DNA of 5,198 nt from Candidatus Limimorpha equi (lineage in GTDB: Bacteria > Bacteroidota > Bacteroidia > Bacteroidales > F082): positions 1-5,198 of the forward strand of contig JAGHSL010000116.1 of assembly GCA_018065885.1 (NCBI GenBank), read 5' to 3'. Position numbers and translations under genes: made by a program. Below, piece after piece: positions 1-5,198 of the stretch (within the stretch, counting starts at the first letter, position 1; each line of letters starts with the position of its first letter). Under the pieces are notes generated by a model that did no database searches, was not told where the DNA came from, and worked only from the letters and a program-made list of their open reading frames with translations.

Positions 1-30
1 TGAAAAATGCAAAAATATGAAAAAACTCTT

Positions 31-771
31 TTATTTCTTTACGATGAACTTTTCAGTTCTGACAACCTGGCCGTTGACCTTGAGGTTGCAGAAATAAATG
101 CCTTCGTTCAAGTCAGCGACTGAAAGAACGACTTGGTCGTTTTCAACATCCTGAGTCAGAACTTCCTGACCAAGGAGATTGTAAAGGGCGACAGAAGCTG
201 CACCTTCGCAATTGACATTGAAACGCACCACTGAAGATGCTGGATTTGGATAGGCTTGGCTCATGCTCACCTGATTTTCATCGACTGATGTAATATCCGA
301 TTCGAACTTGACAATAATGCTGACCTTATCATCTTCATTTCTTTCATTGTAGGCCGTATACTTTATGACCACAACGCCTTGCAACCACTGAGCAGGATCC
401 ATAGTCCATTCCGGATCGAAACTGACATGGATAGCGAAGTCTTCTTCACCTGAAACAGCACCTGCTTCCATTGGCACAGGCTGGCTAACATAAACTTCCG
501 GAGAAAGGCAAAGACCCCAGCAGAAATAATTCATTGTGCCTTCAAGAACCTCCATTTCCTCTTTCTTGACAACAACATTGATGGCTTCGCTCGAGTTGTT
601 GCGAATCTGGAAATGCTGAATCATCTCATCGAAAATAAGATTTGGTTCGTTGCAAAGGACTTCATCGCCATCAGCATAAACATGACCGTTAAGTTCAAAC
701 TGAAGCGATTGTGCTGATACAAAGCCAAATATGGCAAGCAGCACCATGGTAAGTAAAGATTTTCTAATCAT
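31..771 (-). CDS. Secreted T9SS type A sorting-domain protein, middle domain unrecognised
   Basis: 246 aa, complete. Residues 1-20 form a signal peptide (MIRK, a hydrophobic stretch, then FVSA before Gln21), so export by Sec is predicted. Residues about 165-246 are a T9SS type A C-terminal sorting domain: AYPNPASS (173-180), LYNLLGQEV (196-204), LNEGIYF (221-227) and the basic end KFIVKK. In the known family this tail directs passage through the outer membrane, removal of the tail and usually surface attachment. The middle, about 21-160, looks all-beta and contains FCWGLC (83-88), with Cys84 and Cys88 able to form a disulfide; Cys40 is also present. From memory, similar small proteins with a Cys-Trp-Gly motif recur in Bacteroidota, but I know no function. 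The ATG start is set by the signal peptide and a short AT-rich leader. It is divergent from the Omp28-like gene, suggesting joint regulation. The function is unknown; the secretion route is firm. Confidence 0.9.
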   Translation of the reverse strand: MIRKSLLTMVLLAIFGFVSAQSLQFELNGHVYADGDEVLCNEPNLIFDEMIQHFQIRNNSSEAINVVVKKEEMEVLEGTMNYFCWGLCLSPEVYVSQPVPMEAGAVSGEEDFAIHVSFDPEWTMDPAQWLQGVVVIKYTAYNERNEDDKVSIIVKFESDITSVDENQVSMSQAYPNPASSVVRFNVNCEGAASVALYNLLGQEVLTQDVENDQVVLSVADLNEGIYFCNLKVNGQVVRTEKFIVKK

Positions 772-804
772 AAGTATTAGTGTTTTAATTGTTAATTATC
801 TGAC

Positions 805-865
805 TGCAAAAATGCAAAAAATTTGCCAAATTGCAATACAAAATCAATCATTTTGCAAAAATTTG
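805..865. repeat. Repeated TGCAAAAAT motif in the shared divergent promoter gap
   Basis: The 135-base gap 772-906 between the two secreted-protein genes is strongly AT-rich. TGCAAAAAT occurs at 805-813. TGCAAAAAATTTG lies at 813-825 and TGCAAAAATTTG at 854-865, differing by one A and offset by 41 bases. The ninemer TGCAAAAAT also occurs at 8-16, just past the 3' end of the leftward gene. Short inverted repeats overlap these: GCAAA/TTTGC around 814-826 and TTGC/GCAA around 823-836. The copies may be regulator sites, parts of promoters (read leftward they give ATTTTTGCA, close to a -7 element), or simply low-complexity AT-rich sequence. No operator function can be shown from sequence alone. Confidence 0.45.
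807..814 (-). promoter_or_regulatory. Possible -7 element for the leftward secreted protein
   Basis: Read on the minus strand this is CATTTTTG, a 7 of 8 match to the Bacteroides -7 consensus TAnnTTTG (C in place of the first T). It lies 35 bases from the ATG at 771, which would give a leader of roughly 28 to 32 bases. I see no good TTTG -33 element at the usual 19-21 base spacing. Because the surrounding region is AT-rich and repetitive, a chance match is possible. Confidence 0.35.
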
Positions 866-873
866 TACTTTTG
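866..873 (+). promoter_or_regulatory. Promoter -7 element for the Omp28-like gene
   Basis: TACTTTTG is an exact match to the Bacteroides -7 consensus TAnnTTTG. Transcription would start near 877-881, leaving a leader of about 26-30 bases before the ATG at 907. It lies downstream of the alternative TTG start at 823, so it argues for 907 as the true start. A TTTG at 852-855 is too close to be the -33 element, and none sits at the usual spacing. Confidence 0.6.
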
Positions 874-906
874 GCGATAGAAAACACAATTAAACACTTT
901 TATACA

Positions 907-2535
907 ATGAAAAACCTTCACTATGTTTTCGCATCGCTTTTGATGCTCATTGCGCTGAATGTCAGCGCACAAAACCAGAGAGCCTTGATGTTTGAATGTT
1001 TCACCAACACGGGTTGCGGGCCTTGCGCATCGCAAAATCCGGCCTTGGATGCTCTCATCGACGCCAATGGCGACCGCGTGGTTGCCATCAAATACCACAT
1101 GAGCTGGCCTGGCGCCAACGACCCCATGTATCTGCACAACACACAAGACAACGACTCACGCAAAAGCTTTTACAGTGTAAATGCCGTTCCTCACACCGTT
1201 GTCGACGGCACGCGTTTTGCCAACGTTCCAAGCGGACTTAACCAAAACATGGTGAACCAATGGCTTGCCATTGAGTCGCCTTTTGAAATGCGCATGACAC
1301 ACCAGCTGAATGCCACGCAAGACACCATCACGGTTTTTGTCATGGCAAAAGCATCAGCCGATGTCAGCGGCAGCCTGAAACTCATGGTTGGCGTGATTGA
1401 AAAAGAAATCCATTTCACCAGCGCACCTGGCAGCAACGGCGAGCGCGATTTCTACAGCGTAATGAAGAAACTTTTGCCATCATCTTCAGGAACCAGCCTC
1501 GGCAATATGACTGCTGGCGACTATGTCAGTTTCTCATTCAAATGGGCTTTGGCAAACGTCTACAACATTGACCAACTCTCAGCCGTAGCATGGATTCAGG
1601 ACGGCACGACAAAGGAAGTGTTCCAAGCCTGCAAGTCGACCGACAGTTTCACTCCTTTTTATAATAACGATGCTGCAATGACCAATGTCAGCAATGTGAA
1701 AGACATGATTTGCAGCGGCATAGCCGAGCCAAAAGCCGTCATCACAAACTTTGGCGTCAACACCATCACCACCGCCGACATCGAAGTGCTGGTCAACGAT
1801 GAGATTGTCAAGACTTTGACATGGGAAGGTAACCTGCAAAGTTTGGCTTCAGCCACCATCAACATGGATGAAATCACATTTCCTGTCGAACTGGATAACA
1901 TTCTCAAAATCCAAGTCACCAACATCAACGGCATTGAAGACGAAGGCGAAGGCAACAACATAGCATCATTTGGTTTCGACGGTTCACCAGACAACACAGG
2001 AAAGACCATAAAACTCACCATCCGCACCGACAACAACCCACAGGAAACCACTTGGAAAGTCACAAACTTAGACTCCGGCGAAGTAGTTTTGGAAGGCGGC
2101 CCTTACGAAGAGCCTAACAAGATGATCACCGAAACCCTCATCATCCCTGGCGATGGCTGCTACGATTTCACCATTTACGATGCCGGCGGAGATGGTCTCA
2201 CCAATGGCACCGGACTTTACGGCATGAAGGCAGGCAGCACCACGCTTTTCTCAGGAAGCGATTTCACTTACAGCGAAAGCAACGAATTCAGCTATGAAGT
2301 CACAGCCGATGTGAATGAAAGTCAGGAGGTAACAAGCATCTATCCAAACCCGACAAGCGGAACAATCAACATCGTTGAATCGGGCGAAAACACAGTCCGC
2401 GTCTTCAACATGGCCGGACAATGCGTCTACGAAACCGTCATCAACGGTTATGGCAAAATCGACATGAGCAATTTCGGCAAAGGTGTCTACGCCATTATGA
2501 TTGGTGAAAAAACACAGCGCGTTGTTGTCGAATGA
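907..2535 (+). CDS. Omp28-related secreted protein with thioredoxin-like domain and T9SS sorting domain
   Basis: 542 aa from the ATG at 907. A longer reading from TTG at 823 would bury the signal peptide (MKNLHYV to NVSA, cleavage after Ala21) and is rejected. Residues about 24-125 look thioredoxin-like: a strand leading into TGCGPC with Cys37 and Cys40, helix ASQNPALDALI, and Val94-Pro95 in the place of the cis-proline. Residues 130-245 match my memory of the Omp28 family (VGVIEKEIHF; AVAWIQDGTTKEVFQA). Residues about 255-355 resemble a CARDB-type Ig-like module. Residues 365-466 form a beta-sandwich with an Asp/Gly-rich loop (DAGGDGL, 425-431), plausibly calcium-binding. Residues 470-542 are the T9SS type A tail (YPNPTSG, VRVFNMAGQ, FGKGVYAI). 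A surface or outer-membrane location is expected. Redox activity is possible but unproven, as Omp28 members are mostly uncharacterised. The stop overlaps birA by 4 bases. Confidence 0.92.
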   Translation: MKNLHYVFASLLMLIALNVSAQNQRALMFECFTNTGCGPCASQNPALDALIDANGDRVVAIKYHMSWPGANDPMYLHNTQDNDSRKSFYSVNAVPHTVVDGTRFANVPSGLNQNMVNQWLAIESPFEMRMTHQLNATQDTITVFVMAKASADVSGSLKLMVGVIEKEIHFTSAPGSNGERDFYSVMKKLLPSSSGTSLGNMTAGDYVSFSFKWALANVYNIDQLSAVAWIQDGTTKEVFQACKSTDSFTPFYNNDAAMTNVSNVKDMICSGIAEPKAVITNFGVNTITTADIEVLVNDEIVKTLTWEGNLQSLASATINMDEITFPVELDNILKIQVTNINGIEDEGEGNNIASFGFDGSPDNTGKTIKLTIRTDNNPQETTWKVTNLDSGEVVLEGGPYEEPNKMITETLIIPGDGCYDFTIYDAGGDGLTNGTGLYGMKAGSTTLFSGSDFTYSESNEFSYEVTADVNESQEVTSIYPNPTSGTINIVESGENTVRVFNMAGQCVYETVINGYGKIDMSNFGKGVYAIMIGEKTQRVVVE

Positions 2536-3281
2536 CACTAAAAATCACGCACATAGAGCAGACCGACTCCACCAACGCCTATTTGCAGCGTTTGCAAGCG
2601 ATGACCGACATCTGCGGATGTGTGGTTGTCGCCAGCAAACAGACTGCGGGCAAAGGCATGGGCAGCAACACTTGGGAAAGTGCCGAAGGCCAGAACCTTA
2701 CCTTTTCCATTGCCTTCGACATGAGTTTCCTGCCGGCTGCCATGCAGTTCCAGCTTTCCAAAGCCGTGCCGCTCGGCATCCTCAAGGCTTTGAAAGAAGC
2801 TGTACCCGAAAAAACATTTGAAATCAAATGGCCTAACGACATTTATTGCGAAAATCACAAAATCGGCGGCATTCTCATCAACAGCACCATTAAAGGCACA
2901 ATGATGGCTATTTCCATTATCGGCATTGGACTAAACATCAACCAATTGGAATTTCAGGATTGGCCGACGCATCCTGCATCGTTACGCAATCTGACAGGAA
3001 AAACATACGATTTGAAGCCTTTGCTTCTTTCCATTTGCCAGCATTTGGAAGAAGAAAGGGAAAGACTAAAACACTGTTGCGAAGTAAACGATTTCTCTGC
3101 GATAAACGAAGATTATCTAAACCACCTTTTCCGTTACCACGCTTGGACGGAATATGAAACAGCAGGCAATCGGAAACGACTTTTCATGGAAGGCATAGAC
3201 AATTTCGGACGACTTCAGCTTTCCGACGAAAACGGGAAAATCTCGGTATTCGACATTAAGGAAATCAAGTTCATAATCTGA
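2532..3281 (+). CDS. birA: Biotin--[acetyl-CoA-carboxylase] ligase, monofunctional (class I)
   Basis: 249 aa cytoplasmic enzyme that makes biotinoyl-AMP from biotin and ATP and attaches biotin to a lysine of biotin carboxyl carrier proteins. It starts directly with the catalytic domain (IEQTDSTN, 8-15) and lacks the N-terminal helix-turn-helix of E. coli BirA, so a role as repressor is not expected. Visible motifs are the biotin/AMP loop QTAGKGMGSNTW (37-48), KWPNDIY (99-105), Lys110 followed by IGGIL, and GIGLNIN (131-137). Residues about 205-249 fit the small C-terminal SH3-like domain. The loop is unusual: Met43 aligns with Arg118 of E. coli GRGRRGR. The ATG overlaps the TGA of the Omp28-like gene (ATGA), suggesting translational coupling, and I see no TAnnTTTG close upstream. 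Its 3' end overlaps the opposing SRPBCC gene by 11 bases. Confidence 0.95.
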   Translation: MTLKITHIEQTDSTNAYLQRLQAMTDICGCVVVASKQTAGKGMGSNTWESAEGQNLTFSIAFDMSFLPAAMQFQLSKAVPLGILKALKEAVPEKTFEIKWPNDIYCENHKIGGILINSTIKGTMMAISIIGIGLNINQLEFQDWPTHPASLRNLTGKTYDLKPLLLSICQHLEEERERLKHCCEVNDFSAINEDYLNHLFRYHAWTEYETAGNRKRLFMEGIDNFGRLQLSDENGKISVFDIKEIKFII

Positions 3282-3657
3282 TTTCCATCTCATTCACAAG
3301 ATTTTGCAATGGCTTTTTCGCAAGCATGGCCATCATCGGATTGCACAAATCGGCATCGATGACAATCTGAATCTCACAGGCATTTCCATTTTTCGAGACA
3401 AAAAAGAACTGCAAGCCGAAATCGAAAGGCATTTTGCCATCGGGCAAATAAGTCAGTTTTGAATAAGGCGACTTCTCCCCTATTTTCAGTTTCACATGCC
3501 CCATGCCTTTGATGAGGAAACGGCACCAATCCGCCTCCGATTCCCAGTCGGTAATCTGTTCGGGCATCAGATTTTTCAGATTATCAGGCTTGGCATAAAA
3601 AAGAAAAGCCCGATCCGCAGATTGCGAAACAGGCTTATATTTGCTTTGAAACAACAT
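3271..3657 (-). CDS. SRPBCC (START-like) family protein
   Basis: 128 aa from the ATG at 3657. SRPBCC proteins have a helix-grip fold with a deep hydrophobic pocket for lipids or other small ligands. Here the assignment rests on overall pattern: an N-terminal strand (MLFQSKYKPVSQSADRAF), a helix region with DNLKNLMPEQITDW (25-38), alternating strands (FLIKGMGHVKLKI; FGLQFFFVS; CEIQIVIDADL), and a long C-terminal helix (PMMAMLAKKPLQNLVNEM, 107-124), all as I recall for small Bacteroidota members. No signal peptide; cytoplasmic. An ATG at 3714 would overlap the pyrE stop by 4 bases and add 19 residues. I prefer 3657 because family members begin at about this strand and the extra stretch is mostly encoded by a hairpin-forming spacer. 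It is probably cotranscribed with pyrE. Ligand unknown. Confidence 0.82.
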   Translation of the reverse strand: MLFQSKYKPVSQSADRAFLFYAKPDNLKNLMPEQITDWESEADWCRFLIKGMGHVKLKIGEKSPYSKLTYLPDGKMPFDFGLQFFFVSKNGNACEIQIVIDADLCNPMMAMLAKKPLQNLVNEMEIRL

Positions 3658-3680
3658 ACTAACGTAGGTTATGAGTGACG

Positions 3681-3704
3681 GATTATGGGTAAAAATCCAT
3701 AACC
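3681..3704 (-). other. Possible RNA hairpin between pyrE and the SRPBCC gene
   Basis: In the leftward transcript GGTTATGG pairs with CCATAATC (8 bp including one G-U pair) around an 8-base loop, ATTTTTAC. CATAACC at 3698-3704 can instead pair perfectly with GGTTATG at 3667-3673, giving an alternative stem. There is no U-tract directly after either stem, so a standard terminator is unlikely. It could affect mRNA processing or translation of the SRPBCC gene, or be chance. Confidence 0.35.
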
Positions 3705-3710
3705 AGATAA

Positions 3711-4361
3711 TCATTCACCAAATTTATCGCTCCAGGCTTGCTGGTCGAGGCGCCATTCCTTCAACGACTTGAGGTCGTCTTCGGTGACATAGCCTTCTTC
3801 AACAGCCTTTGCAATCAGGGTTTCGTAATTCGACAAAGTGAAGAGCGTGCAGTTCTTTGCAGCGAAATTATCGGCTGCAACCTGCATCTGGTAGGTGAAA
3901 ATGGCCACCATGCCTTTGACATCGGCACCGACTTCACGCAAGGCATCGACAGCCAAAAGGCTTGACTTGCCCGTCGAAACAAGGTCTTCGACCACGATGA
4001 CCGACTGACCAGGTTCGATGACGCCTTCAATCTGGTTGTTCATGCCATGCGACTTCTTTTCGGAACGGACATAAACGAAAGGAATACCCAATTCCTGAGC
4101 CACCAAAGCACCCTGAGGAATGCCACCCGTAGCCACGCCTGCAATGACATCAGGCTTGCCGTACTGCTTCAGAATCAGCTCGACAAACTGCTGACGGATA
4201 TAAGTTCTGACGGCCGGATATGACAAAGTCACGCGGTTGTCGCAATAGATAGGGCTTTTCAGTCCCGATGCCCATGTGAAAGGGGCTTTCGGACTGAGTT
4301 TCACGGCTTTGACCTGCAAAAGATGCTGAGCCAATGTCAATGCTGATTCATCGTAAACCAT
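3711..4361 (-). CDS. pyrE: Orotate phosphoribosyltransferase
   Basis: 216 aa cytoplasmic enzyme of de novo pyrimidine synthesis that joins orotate and PRPP to give orotidine 5'-monophosphate and pyrophosphate. Visible marks: FTWASGLKSPIYCDNR (28-43), the N-terminal substrate region with Ser32 and Lys35; GVATGGIPQGALVA (75-88); the flexible catalytic loop RSEKKSHG (99-106) with Arg99, Lys102, Lys103 and His105; and the PRPP-binding motif VIVVEDLVSTGKSS (121-134) with the acidic pair Glu125-Asp126. The length fits the family. A GTG at 4403 would add 14 residues but lies upstream of the promoter -7 element at 4393-4400, so I choose the ATG at 4361. It is first in a leftward operon with the SRPBCC gene, 53 bases apart by my start, and divergent from the NUDIX gene. 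Confidence 0.97.
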   Translation of the reverse strand: MVYDESALTLAQHLLQVKAVKLSPKAPFTWASGLKSPIYCDNRVTLSYPAVRTYIRQQFVELILKQYGKPDVIAGVATGGIPQGALVAQELGIPFVYVRSEKKSHGMNNQIEGVIEPGQSVIVVEDLVSTGKSSLLAVDALREVGADVKGMVAIFTYQMQVAADNFAAKNCTLFTLSNYETLIAKAVEEGYVTEDDLKSLKEWRLDQQAWSDKFGE

Positions 4362-4368
4362 AAAAGTG

Positions 4369-4376
4369 TATTTTTG
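4369..4376 (+). promoter_or_regulatory. Promoter -7 element for the NUDIX gene
   Basis: TATTTTTG is an exact match to TAnnTTTG. Transcription would start near 4380-4384, leaving a short leader of about 12-16 bases before the ATG at 4396. It rules against the alternative GTG start at 4366. No clear TTTG -33 element is visible, and that region lies inside the pyrE coding sequence. Confidence 0.6.
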
Positions 4377-4392
4377 TGCGTTAAAACGATTG

Positions 4393-4400
4393 CAAATGTA
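4393..4400 (-). promoter_or_regulatory. Promoter -7 element for pyrE
   Basis: On the minus strand this reads TACATTTG, an exact match to TAnnTTTG. The start of transcription is expected near 4385-4389, giving a leader of about 24-28 bases before the pyrE ATG at 4361. The element contains the NUDIX start codon (ATG at 4396-4398 on the plus strand). The -33 region would fall inside the NUDIX gene; I see no clear TTTG there. Confidence 0.6.
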
Positions 4401-5022
4401 CACAATTTTTCAAGAAAACAGGGCATTGATTTTCCCAAAAATCGATGCAGGTCAGATAAAATTCACCCCAAACGACAATAAATGTGAGTCTTACGATGCG
4501 CAACTTTTAAGCGAATTTTTATCGGAATGGCTTTGCGACAGCGAACAGACCGACACCATCATTCAAGACATAGCGCCCGAAGATGTCAGTTCCGCCCTAC
4601 AGCAGATGTTCAAATTGGCTCCAGCGGCAGGCGGCATCGTCACCAGCGAGAACCGTTTCGTGATGATTGAGCGCAAAGGCATTCCCGATTTGCCGAAAGG
4701 CCACATCGAGGCAGGCGAAAGTCCCGAAACGGCAGCCATGCGCGAGGTGGAAGAGGAAACCGGCATCGGCAACCTTGAAATCGCGAGGGAATTGCCGTCG
4801 ACTTGGCACGTTTACCTGCGCAATGAGGTTTGGGAACTGAAGCAGACCTATTGGTACGAAATGCACAGCAACACCTTGAACAGCACCAAACCACAGACCG
4901 AAGAAGGCATCACGGCTGTGAAATGGGTCGGGAAAGACGATATTGAAGGCTTTTTGAGCCAAACATTCCGCTCCATCAGTGAAATTCTCGGAAAAGAATT
5001 ACGCCATCTCGCCACGAAATGA
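4396..5022 (+). CDS. NUDIX hydrolase
   Basis: 208 aa from the ATG at 4396. A GTG at 4366 is rejected because the promoter -7 element lies after it. NUDIX enzymes hydrolyse a diphosphate linked to another group, using Mg2+ bound by the Nudix box. The box is complete: Gly102, five residues, Glu108, seven residues, Arg116-Glu117-Val118, then Glu120-Glu121, Gly123 and Ile124. The catalytic domain runs from about 76 (AAGGIVTSENRFVMIER) to 185. The first 75 residues are a separate extension (MYTIFQENRALIF at the start) of a kind I recall in Bacteroidota homologues; its role is unknown. The substrate cannot be read from the sequence, and the strict box suggests an active enzyme. No signal peptide; cytoplasmic. 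It lies between pyrE (divergent) and coaD (same strand, 25 bases on). Confidence 0.93.
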   Translation: MYTIFQENRALIFPKIDAGQIKFTPNDNKCESYDAQLLSEFLSEWLCDSEQTDTIIQDIAPEDVSSALQQMFKLAPAAGGIVTSENRFVMIERKGIPDLPKGHIEAGESPETAAMREVEEETGIGNLEIARELPSTWHVYLRNEVWELKQTYWYEMHSNTLNSTKPQTEEGITAVKWVGKDDIEGFLSQTFRSISEILGKELRHLATK

Positions 5023-5030
5023 TAACTTTG
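5023..5030 (+). promoter_or_regulatory. Promoter -7 element for coaD
   Basis: TAACTTTG matches TAnnTTTG exactly and begins at the first base after the NUDIX stop codon. A start of transcription near 5034-5038 would leave about 10-14 bases before the coaD ATG at 5048. The -33 region lies in the NUDIX 3' end, without an obvious TTTG. coaD may therefore be transcribed both from here and by readthrough from the NUDIX promoter. Confidence 0.55.
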
Positions 5031-5047
5031 CCGCAAATTTCAAATCT

Positions 5048-5198
5048 ATGAAAAGAATAGGAGTTTTTCCCGGTTCATTCGACCCTATCACTTTAGGCCA
5101 CCGCTCCATCGTTCTGAGAGCCTTGCCTCTGTTTGACGAACTTTACGTTGCCGTCGGCGTCAACTGCGAAAAACGCAGCACCTTCCCATTGGAAGACC
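5048..5198 (+). CDS. coaD: Phosphopantetheine adenylyltransferase, 5' part (cut by window end)
   Basis: The first 50 codons are present and the frame is open to the window edge; family members are about 150-165 aa, so roughly a third is seen. The enzyme transfers AMP from ATP to 4'-phosphopantetheine, making dephospho-CoA, the penultimate step of CoA synthesis in the cytoplasm. The N-terminal nucleotidyltransferase signature is intact: GVFPGSFDPITLGH (5-18), with Ser10 and His18 of the (T/H)xGH motif contacting nucleotide in known structures. It is followed by strand LYVAVGVNCEKRSTFPLED (32-50). The ATG at 5048 starts the protein right at the first beta strand, as usual. The leader is short and has no Shine-Dalgarno sequence. 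Confidence 0.97.
   Translation, partial: MKRIGVFPGSFDPITLGHRSIVLRALPLFDELYVAVGVNCEKRSTFPLED

Noticed and set aside
10..17. Minus-strand TATTTTTG, an exact -7 match that could drive a gene left of the window
   Set aside because: It lies in a short AT-rich run where such matches arise by chance, and no start codon or gene can be seen beyond the window edge.
1..30. T-rich sequence after the leftward secreted-protein gene as a terminator
   Set aside because: T-runs are present on the minus strand but no stem precedes them within the visible 30 bases.
894..901. ACACTTTT just before the start of the Omp28-like gene and also before pyrE (minus strand 4362-4369)
   Set aside because: An eight-base match in two AT-rich leaders is easily chance, and the two genes have no common role.
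823..906. Extended N-terminus of the Omp28-like protein from a TTG at 823
   Set aside because: It would bury the signal peptide and start upstream of the -7 element at 866-873; the ATG at 907 gives a proper signal peptide.
1659..2063. 134-codon minus-strand open frame inside the Omp28-like gene
   Set aside because: It is antisense to clearly conserved coding sequence and has no domain, signal or promoter; it is a shadow frame.
2501..2858. Open frames on both strands over the birA start (106 codons each)
   Set aside because: birA motifs fix the coding frame, and these alternatives show no recognisable protein features.
4362..4403. GTG start for pyrE at 4403 and GTG start for the NUDIX gene at 4366
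   Set aside because: Both lie upstream of the exact -7 element of their own gene, and the added residues do not belong to the families.
4597..4962. 121-codon minus-strand open frame inside the NUDIX gene
   Set aside because: It is antisense to the intact Nudix box and its composition reflects the complementary strand only.

Overview
The window comes from a member of the Bacteroidota, most likely the order Bacteroidales. Two encoded proteins end in a type IX secretion system (T9SS) type A sorting domain. One of them belongs to the Omp28 family, which is characteristic of this phylum. Start codons lack Shine-Dalgarno sequences, and four gene starts are preceded by an exact TAnnTTTG, the -7 element of Bacteroides-type promoters. 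I cannot name a genus. The window is almost fully coding: seven genes, with non-coding gaps of only about 25 to 135 bases. There is no mobile element, RNA gene, CRISPR array or broken gene that I can see.

Left part (31-2535): two divergently transcribed secreted proteins share a 135-base AT-rich regulatory gap. The leftward one (246 aa) has a signal peptide, an unrecognised middle domain with a Cys-Trp-Gly-Leu-Cys motif, and a T9SS tail. The rightward one (542 aa from my chosen start at 907) is an Omp28-like protein with a thioredoxin-like CGPC motif, a possible CARDB-like Ig-fold region, an Asp/Gly-rich beta-sandwich and a T9SS tail. The gap carries repeats of a TGCAAAAAT motif.

Middle part (2532-4361): the biotin-protein ligase birA overlaps the Omp28-like gene by 4 bases and may depend on its transcript. 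Its 3' end overlaps that of a leftward SRPBCC (START-like) gene by 11 bases, tail to tail. The SRPBCC gene follows pyrE (orotate phosphoribosyltransferase) in a leftward two-gene operon.

Right part (4369-5198): a NUDIX hydrolase gene runs rightward from pyrE. Their -7 elements face each other 16 bases apart, and the NUDIX start codon lies inside the pyrE -7 element. The start of coaD (phosphopantetheine adenylyltransferase), cut by the window end, follows 25 bases after the NUDIX stop with its own -7 element.

Most of the window is housekeeping: pyrimidine synthesis, biotin attachment and CoA synthesis. I do not see a clearly new biological system. The points most worth a second look are the secreted T9SS pair, its coupling to birA, the face-to-face pyrE/NUDIX promoters, and a substituted biotin-loop residue in BirA.
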